A DNA stretch of 64,000 nt. It comes from Cephalopachus bancanus. Its lineage: Eukaryota; Chordata; Mammalia; Primates; Tarsiidae. Numbering within the stretch: the stretch's first letter is position 1; the number at the start of each line of letters is the position of its first letter. A model generated the notes under the pieces. It was not told the origin of the DNA. It saw nothing but the letters and a program-made list of their open reading frames with translations, and did not search any database. Positions 57,816 to 64,000 of this stretch are shown one piece after another. The DNA is taken from the NCBI GenBank assembly GCA_027257055.1, contig JAPVLO010000039.1, positions 7,470,501-7,534,500 of the forward strand. Direction: 5' to 3'. The position numbers and the translations under genes were made by a program.

Positions 57816-60239
57816 TATTAAACGAATGTGTTAAAACTGTCTCTTCTGGGTAGCAAGAGCTAGTAGTTAAATTTTCAAAAAGTGTGCAGATTGTAAGTGA
57901 CTGACACCATGTTATTATCTTGGCAACATCAAGCATGTGGGACAATTTTTACCACAGAAATCAGCAGATGCTACAAACAGGTTTCTCCCTGGTAACCCAC
58001 TGTCCGGTACACATGGCATGTCCCTGGTATCGCTGCCATCAAGTCTTCTTTCTCCTTCTACCAGAACCAGCTGGAACCTCCTCATGCTGCCACGCAGAGC
58101 CCTGGCAGGAGAACTTGGGCTGGAAGAACTGCGCTCTTGCCACCATGGGAAGTAGACAGGGAGAGAGCTCTTGGCTGAGACAGACAGGCACAGAGCTGGG
58201 CGGCCGGGATGGAGCCCAAGGACACCCGTGAAGCTGAGAAGGCGCACTGAGGAGACGGCCAGCAATGAGCTGACACACTGGGGCCTGCAGCGCTTCACAC
58301 TCGTGGTGACTCGTCGGTGACTCCCAGGAGGTGGGGCAGGGCCTGAGTTCTGAGGTCAAGGGCCACAGCCTGGGGCTGTCCACCCACCTCAGAGCCCACC
58401 GGGATCAGCCACATCTGGAGGCAGGTACAGTGAGGGCCCGGCTGTACAGAGCTGAGGGCTGCCGCCCTCGCCCCCGTGGGCACCCACTGAGCTGTGACCG
58501 GCCTCCGGGGTGACCTGGGCAACCACGACACGCTGACACGCTGCCTGAGAGGAAGTGTGGAGAAGCCAGCTCCAGCTGCCCACACAGGGTGGGGACCTGC
58601 CTCCAACCTCCGTTGTCCTCCCCCTCAGCCCTCCAGGGAAGGGAGTGACTGCTCATTACTGCTGCTGGGCAAGGGGAGTAAGCCCGAGCGCGGGACTTCT
58701 CCAGCCAGGGGGCCTGGCGGCTGAACGGCAAGGACGAACCGTGGGGAGTGCCGGACAGCGGCTAGGCGGGCTCACCTCCGGCCGGGTGAAGATGCACCCT
58801 GCATGTTTCTTTGAGCCAGGACGTGGGTGCTGGACCTAGACTTCCACGGGCTTCTCAAATGGGGAGCTAGAGTTGCTCTAGTCTGGCCCCCCACAAGCCG
58901 CCTTCTAAAATGGCCCCGCGGCTCACCCAGTTGCTGCAGCCAGCACCTCTCCCTCCCACCTAGCCCCACCCATCGGCGAGTCCCAGCATGGAAGCCCACG
59001 ATGGAGCCACGGGTGCAGGCGAGTCCCTCCGCAGGCACAGGGCCCACGGTCCTCCCTGACACGGCAACGGGCTTCTGAGTGCTCCCACAGCCCCTCCCGT
59101 CCCCCACAGCAGTCAGGCTGTCCAGCACGGCAGAAATCAGATCGTCGTCCCTCCCAGGCGAGAACCCCCCCCGACGGCGCTGGTGCCCTCAGGAGACCCT
59201 CCAGCGTCCCCTCCCTTGGCCCTGCATCGCCACCCACTGAGCACCCGGCCTGGCTCACTCCTTCCTGCCACATGGGACAGCTATGGCCTCTGAGCCCTGT
59301 TGCATCTGAGGGCCTTCCACATGCTGCTTCACCCAGCCGGAAGGCCCCGAGTCCCGTCCAGAGTCAACGGGTCACTTCAGGTCCCATTTAAGTGACACCT
59401 TCTCTGTTAGTCTCGTCCACATCCGAGTAAGGGAGACATGACATGGCAGGTGAGACTGCTGGATGGACCTTCAGGGACGCTGGAGCCTCTGGGACAGGCA
59501 CCAGTTCGTCTCTGATCAGCCTGTCCCGGGCCACAGAAATGGAGGTGAGTGGGCAGCATACTGACAGCAAGGCAGATGGCAGCTTGCCAGCCGCCTCCCC
59601 AGGTGTTGTGAGTTTTGCATCCCTTGGCAAATCGTTTCAGCCTCACTGATCTGACTGGAAGCGAGCAAGTTGAGGTATTTTTACTGGTTCCCTCGTTAAG
59701 CGATAAAGAAAATCTCCGAGAAGATCTCAGGAAAGTCACCGTTTTACCTTTTGTGAAGATGAGCCTTCCATGGCTCACTGCTCTCGTTAGGTTTTTACTG
59801 CTTCTTTGTTTAGGAACTGGCTCCGTGGACCTCACGCTCTGGGGGGGTGGGAGCATTCCCTCTGTGAGAGGTTGTGGGTGGCTGAAGCAGGCAACGTGCC
59901 AGGGCTTCCTCGAAGAGAGTGTGGGGCGTCAGGTGGGTGCTCTCTGATCTGTGGGGTCTTTGACAAGGAGAGTTTACGAGTGGATTCCCCTTTCATCTTG
60001 TGGTAAAGATGATTCCAAACCTTCCACTGTGTTGCTCACTAGGACACTGACCAGCTGTGTGTCCATCACCACACTGACTTCTGCCTTTCTGGCTTCTCAG
60101 GCAGGTGTCTTTCCTTCCACTCCTCTTTTAAACCAGTTTTAGCACTTTCCTGTTTTCCTCACTCATTATTAATGGGTTAAAATCTTTGACACATGCTCAT
60201 TTTATATTTATTTGAGAATCATGCTTCTACCTTTTTGAA
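57816..60239. other. Gene-free interval 57.8-60.2 kb
   Basis: Unique DNA, GC-rich to 59.6 kb. Overlapping random frames on both strands (up to 149 codons), none with a recognisable domain. Confidence 0.5.
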
Positions 60240-60345
60240 AAATTATACTTTTAGTAACTTATTATTATATCTTCAGTGCCTGGCATATAGTGGTCCTCTA
60301 CTTTGTTGAGGTAATTGATTAATTAAGTGAAATGCAGTTTACAAA

Positions 60346-60482
60346 AAAAAAAAATCTCACTCTGTCACCCAGGCTGGCACGAGCATAGGTCCTTGCATCC
60401 TCAAACTCCTGGCCTCAAGAGATCTTCCTGCCTCAGACTCCCAAAGCTCTGGGGTTACAGGTGTGAGTTACCATGCCTGGCC
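60346..60482 (-). mobile_element. Alu monomer, antisense
   Basis: Single left-monomer-like unit (CTCAAACTCCTGGCCTCAAG). Confidence 0.8.
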
Positions 60483-60484
60483 TA

Positions 60485-61285
60485 CAAATTTTTACTTAAT
60501 TAATGAAATAAACTATAAATTGAAGCTTGTTATATTATTGGAATGATGCTGGCACATTATTTTAATCTGCTTTTTCCATATGTCTTGGCATCTCCCCCAT
60601 CACTAATCTCAAGTGTTTTTCATTCATAAGATGATCACTAATGCTTGTGCAACATTTCATTGTATAATTGCTATGGTTTGAATGCCTCCCCCAAAGTCCA
60701 TGCGTTAGAAACTCAATCCCCAAAGCAACAATATGGAGATGTGGAATCTTTACGAGGCAATTAGGTGATGAGAGATCTGTCTCACAAGTGGATTAAGGTC
60801 ATTATTTCAGGAGTGGGTCAGTGACCGTGGGAGAGGGCTCCTGATAAAAGCATGAGTCCCACCCTTTCCTCTTGTATGCACACACTCACCATGGTGCTTC
60901 TGCCATGCAAAGATGCAGTGAGAAGAAGGCTCTTGCCAGATGCAGCCCTTGATCTTGGACTTCTCGGCCTCCACAACCATGAGCCAATGGATTTCTGTTC
61001 ATTTCAAAGCACCCAGCCTCAGGTGTTCTGTCACAGCAGCACAAACGGACTGAGACAATAACACACAATAATGTACTCAACCCCATGCTCTCTGATACTG
61101 GACATTCATTCCTTCTACTATTGTATATAATATGTCAGTAAATAACCTTGTTCATAAACTTTTGAAATAACCTCTGACTACTCACTCAAGTTATATTCCT
61201 AGAAGGGAAATTGTCAGGTCAAAGGTAATAAACCTACTTACAGCTTTTGATAACATGTGTCATCTAACTACCCTTTAGAAATGCT
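60485..61285 (-). mobile_element. Old LINE-1 fragment, antisense, split by an MST LTR
   Basis: After the LTR, TATTCCTAGAAGGGAAATTG and GTCAGGTCAAAGGTAATAAA are antisense L1M phrases. The part before 60669 is weaker. Confidence 0.5.
60669..61057 (+). repeat. MaLR LTR, MST type
   Basis: 389 bases from TGCTATGGTTTGAATG to GGACTGAGACA. Carries the whole MST signature (GGAGTGGGTCAGTGACCG, CTTGATCTTGGACTTCTCGG). The flanks ATAAT and ATAAC suggest the 5-bp duplication. Confidence 0.9.
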
Positions 61286-61291
61286 GTGTGG

Positions 61292-61592
61292 TGGCTGGGT
61301 ACTGTGGCTCATACCTGTAATCCCAATGCTTTGGGAGGTCGAGACAGGAGGATTACTTGAGGGCCGGGAGTTTGAAACTAGCCCAGACAACAGAGAAAGA
61401 CCCTGTCTCTACAATTTTAAAAAATGTTAAAAATTGGTCAGTCATGGTAGCACAAGGCTTTAGCCCCAGCTACTCGGGAGACTGAGGTGGGAGGACCACT
61501 TGAGCCCAGTAGTTTGAGGTTAGGCTAAGCTGTGATCGCACCACTGCACTGTCATACTGCAAAAGAGCAAGCCTGGGTCTCTAGGGGAAAAA
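61292..61592 (+). mobile_element. AluJ-like, full length
   Basis: Old dimer (GTGGCTCATACCTGTAATCC, then GCTAAGCTGTGATCGCACCA). Confidence 0.92.
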
Positions 61593-62528
61593 AAGAAAAG
61601 TTGTCTGGTGATTTACTTTTCTTTCTTTACCAAAGAAAAATAGAAAGCAAATATTTCCCCTCATATCCTGGCAGGGTTTGAAGAGTCAGTCTTTCTTGCT
61701 CTTGAGGAAGGAAAACTAGTTTTTTGGTCACAAATGATTTGGTCTCCAGATCTGTCGTGAAAGAAGAGAGCAGTGATTTGAGGACAGAAGAGACAGGAAA
61801 TGCTTCTGCTAGAAACAGGAAGGAGGAAGGGATTTTCCCAAATACAGAAGTTAAAGACCCTGAAAACTGGCAAAGTTATCTGAGAAGCGGGTGCTGCTCA
61901 AACATTCAGGGCCTCCCGGGACGCGTGGCTCTACTGGGTGATCCCAGCCTCAAGGTGCCAACAAGTGCCAGAGGGGCTTCACCTGATCAGCGTCTCCTCC
62001 TCCCCTGCCTGCTCTGCACGGGCTGTACAGCCAACTTCCACTCGCCCCTCGTCTGCCACCCCCATCTTCCCCTAAGACAGTTTTCCAGCCAGAATGCCCT
62101 GAAACCAAATGTCAACTATGGGTTGGCCAAGCCACTTTCTCAAGCCCCCAGGGGCCCCTTAGTGCAACCGGCTGTTCCAGTCCCTCCACTAGACTTGCCC
62201 CAAATCTAGCAATGAGGAGTTGGTGCATGTTGAGCCAAGGGCCTTCAGCGTCCCCAGCAAGCCTGTTCTGATTTCCCACATGTATAACACCTGGTTGTTA
62301 AATATGCAGGTTGGTGCAGAAACTGACCTGAACAAGTCCGCGACTCACCAAGGGGACAGCGGTTGGTGTCACTCTCATTTCTCCTGCTTTCTCACAACCT
62401 GATTAACCTCCAAGTTCCTACAAATTTGCTTCCTATGGGCCAGGGTCTCTCTCAGGTTGTCCCGTCCCAGATCCACCGTGTGCAGGGCTGACGCTGCCCA
62501 GAATTATCTGGGCCCTGATACCACAGTT
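61593..62528. other. Gene-free interval 61.6-62.5 kb
   Basis: Unique DNA with one 161-codon plus-strand frame (61724-62209). It lacks any domain I recognise, so I do not call it a gene. Confidence 0.5.
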
Positions 62529-62713
62529 GTTTTCTTTTTTTTTTTTTTTTTTGAGTTGGAGTCTCACTCTGTCACCCAGGCTGGAGGGCAGTGGCATGCT
62601 CATGGTCACCGCAGTCTCAACCTGCTGGGCTCAGGTGATCCTTCCACCTCAGCCTCCCACCTCAGCCTCCCAAAGTGCTGGGATTATAGGCATGAGCCAC
62701 CGCACCCGGCCCT
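62529..62713 (-). mobile_element. Alu with large internal deletion
   Basis: Right-arm end joined directly to the left-arm start (CTCAGCCTCCCACCTCAGCC). Confidence 0.9.
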
Positions 62714-63360
62714 ACTCTACTCAACGTGCTGCCTCACATCACCCTCTTTCCTCTGCCCAACCTTCTCCACGGTCCATATGAGGAAACGAGCTTGGAGAGG
62801 GGAGCAGCTGGTCCCGAGTCACATGGCTGGGACACAGAAAGGCCAGGACTCAGATGTCACAGGGCCATGTTAAGGTCTTGATAAGCCTGGAGCGTTCTTA
62901 GCCCCCATCATGTGGCTTCAAACAGATGAATGCCACCTCCCTCTGCAGATCACTGCAATGGACCCACGTCATAAGCATCTAGCTGCACTTGACTAGCGGA
63001 TGTTGCATACCCAGGAGACATTTCAGAAGCATCCACTCCTTTCCATTTGGCAGTTCCCTTTTCTATTTGAGAGTAAGAATAATTGCTCAGGGCTCAGTCA
63101 TTTTCATAACCCTGCTTTGCTGTGATACCAGAAGGCTATACCACCCTGCAACTTGAGTCTTCTCACTCTATGCCCTGCTCTGCCCCTTCTCCCTGCACTA
63201 TGACCCCCATTTTACACAGAAGGAAACCACAACAGGATGCCTCAGGTTGCAGAGAACAAGAACTCCCACTCACAATTGCTGAAGTCAAATAACACGATGT
63301 GTTCTTGTGACTATTATTCCAGAAAATGCCCACCCAGGAAGACAAAAACTGCAAATAACC
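62714..63360. other. Gene-free interval 62.7-63.4 kb
   Basis: Unique DNA with a possible decayed MIR near 62770-62870 (CATATGAGGAAACGAGCTTG). No gene. Confidence 0.45.
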
Positions 63361-63518
63361 TTTTTTTTTTTGAGTTGGAGTCTCACTCAGTCGCCCAGAC
63401 TGGAGTGCAGTGGCCACTCCCGGCCACCGCAGCCTCGACCTGCTGGGCTCCGGTAATCCTTCCGCCTCAGCCTTCCAAGTAGCCGGAATTACAGGCATGC
63501 ACTACCACGCCCGGCTGT
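63361..63518 (-). mobile_element. Alu, derived family, right half
   Basis: 5'-truncated antisense copy. The right-arm hairpin is present as GTGGCCACTCCCGGCCAC on this strand. Confidence 0.92.
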
Positions 63519-64000
63519 AATCTTACTTCTTGAGTTCGGGAAAATCCCTTTAAAACCACTCAACTTGCCAACAGGTAGCATCAAACAAAGCTCCAAGCAT
63601 CTTTGAAACCCTCACGTCCCCGGGACCACCAATCCTAAACTATTATAACATGATCATTACCCAAGTCTGATTAAGACCCGCATCCAAGGGCCTGCCTTAA
63701 ACCAGATCCCACAACCCCAAGGAAGATGTACAAGGAAGATGGCTCAGGAGGAAGAGCTCTCCAGCTGGCTCCCTGGATGGGGCAGCTGGGGCCTTTTATT
63801 AGATAAGAGGGCTGCAATGTCAAGAGAAAGGATGCTAGCATGTTTAGGGAGGGGTTCTCATGCTCAAGTGCAGTGTGGATCTCTACTTCTTCACATGTTG
63901 GACGTACAAAGAATGGCAAATAAGCCCCACCTGGGGTGGAGATTTTAGTATAATGAAGCAAGATTTACAGTCGGACAGTCTCTGGTCCTTGTGCACATGT
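63519..64000. other. Window end 63.5-64 kb
   Basis: Unique DNA. No gene or repeat recognised. Confidence 0.45.

Noticed and set aside
61724..62209. 161-codon plus-strand frame
   Set aside because: No domain, repeat or splice context supports it. Length alone is not enough in 64 kb.

Overview
This is a mammalian nuclear window, and the roughly fifty 7SL-derived Alu elements make it primate. None of the full-length Alus I read looks like the anthropoid AluS or AluY types. They are either old AluJ-like copies or copies of one derived family whose head reads GCCGGGCTCGGTGGCTCAG. That family does not match the lemur-type or galago/loris-type Alus as I remember them, so a tarsier is my best guess (inference, about 0.55). 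Gene content matches the human chromosome 16p13.3 serine-protease cluster, where the human order is PRSS21 - ZG16B - PRSS30P - PRSS22 - FLYWCH2.

Layout: 1-3.8 kb is an antisense LINE-1 fragment followed by a decayed endogenous retrovirus cut up by Alus. At 5.8-6.8 kb (minus) there is a broken two-exon remnant of a trypsin-like protease, most like rodent Prss32. From 7 to 17.8 kb there is no gene: MIR, MLT1-type LTR, Tigger and twin-primed L1 remains plus unique DNA. At 17.83-19.86 kb (plus) is a complete ZG16B lectin gene with TATA box, four exons and poly(A) signal. From 20 to 28.7 kb there are Alus, an old antisense L1, microsatellites and unique DNA. At 28.78-30.85 kb (minus) is an intact six-coding-exon PRSS30, the gene that survives only as a pseudogene in human. 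A CpG-rich, promoter-like stretch follows at 31.3-31.95 kb. From 32 to 43.6 kb there is repeat-dense DNA, including a 4.2-kb L1 insertion that collected seven further Alus and a solo LTR. At 43.65-48.33 kb (minus) is an intact PRSS22. From 48.4 to 64 kb I see no gene, only MIR, L1, Alu and MST repeats in GC-rich unique DNA.

The genes fit together as an epithelial secretory locus. PRSS22 and PRSS30 are paralogous trypsin-specificity zymogens with the same exon phases, including a split immediately before the catalytic GDSGGP. PRSS22 is secreted and PRSS30 ends in a hydrophobic, GPI-anchor-like tail. ZG16B is a secreted jacalin-fold lectin transcribed in the opposite direction.

The most interesting non-genic signal is the derived Alu family. 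It carries a near-perfect tRNA-type A box, a perfect B box inside a 5-bp-stem/7-nt-loop T-arm-like hairpin, and a new 7-bp hairpin in the right arm. A second candidate is a pair of about 70-78-nt A-tailed units, each flanked by target-site duplications, that look like retroposed copies of an LTR R region. Repeat names rest on sequence recognition without a database, so subfamily labels are approximate.
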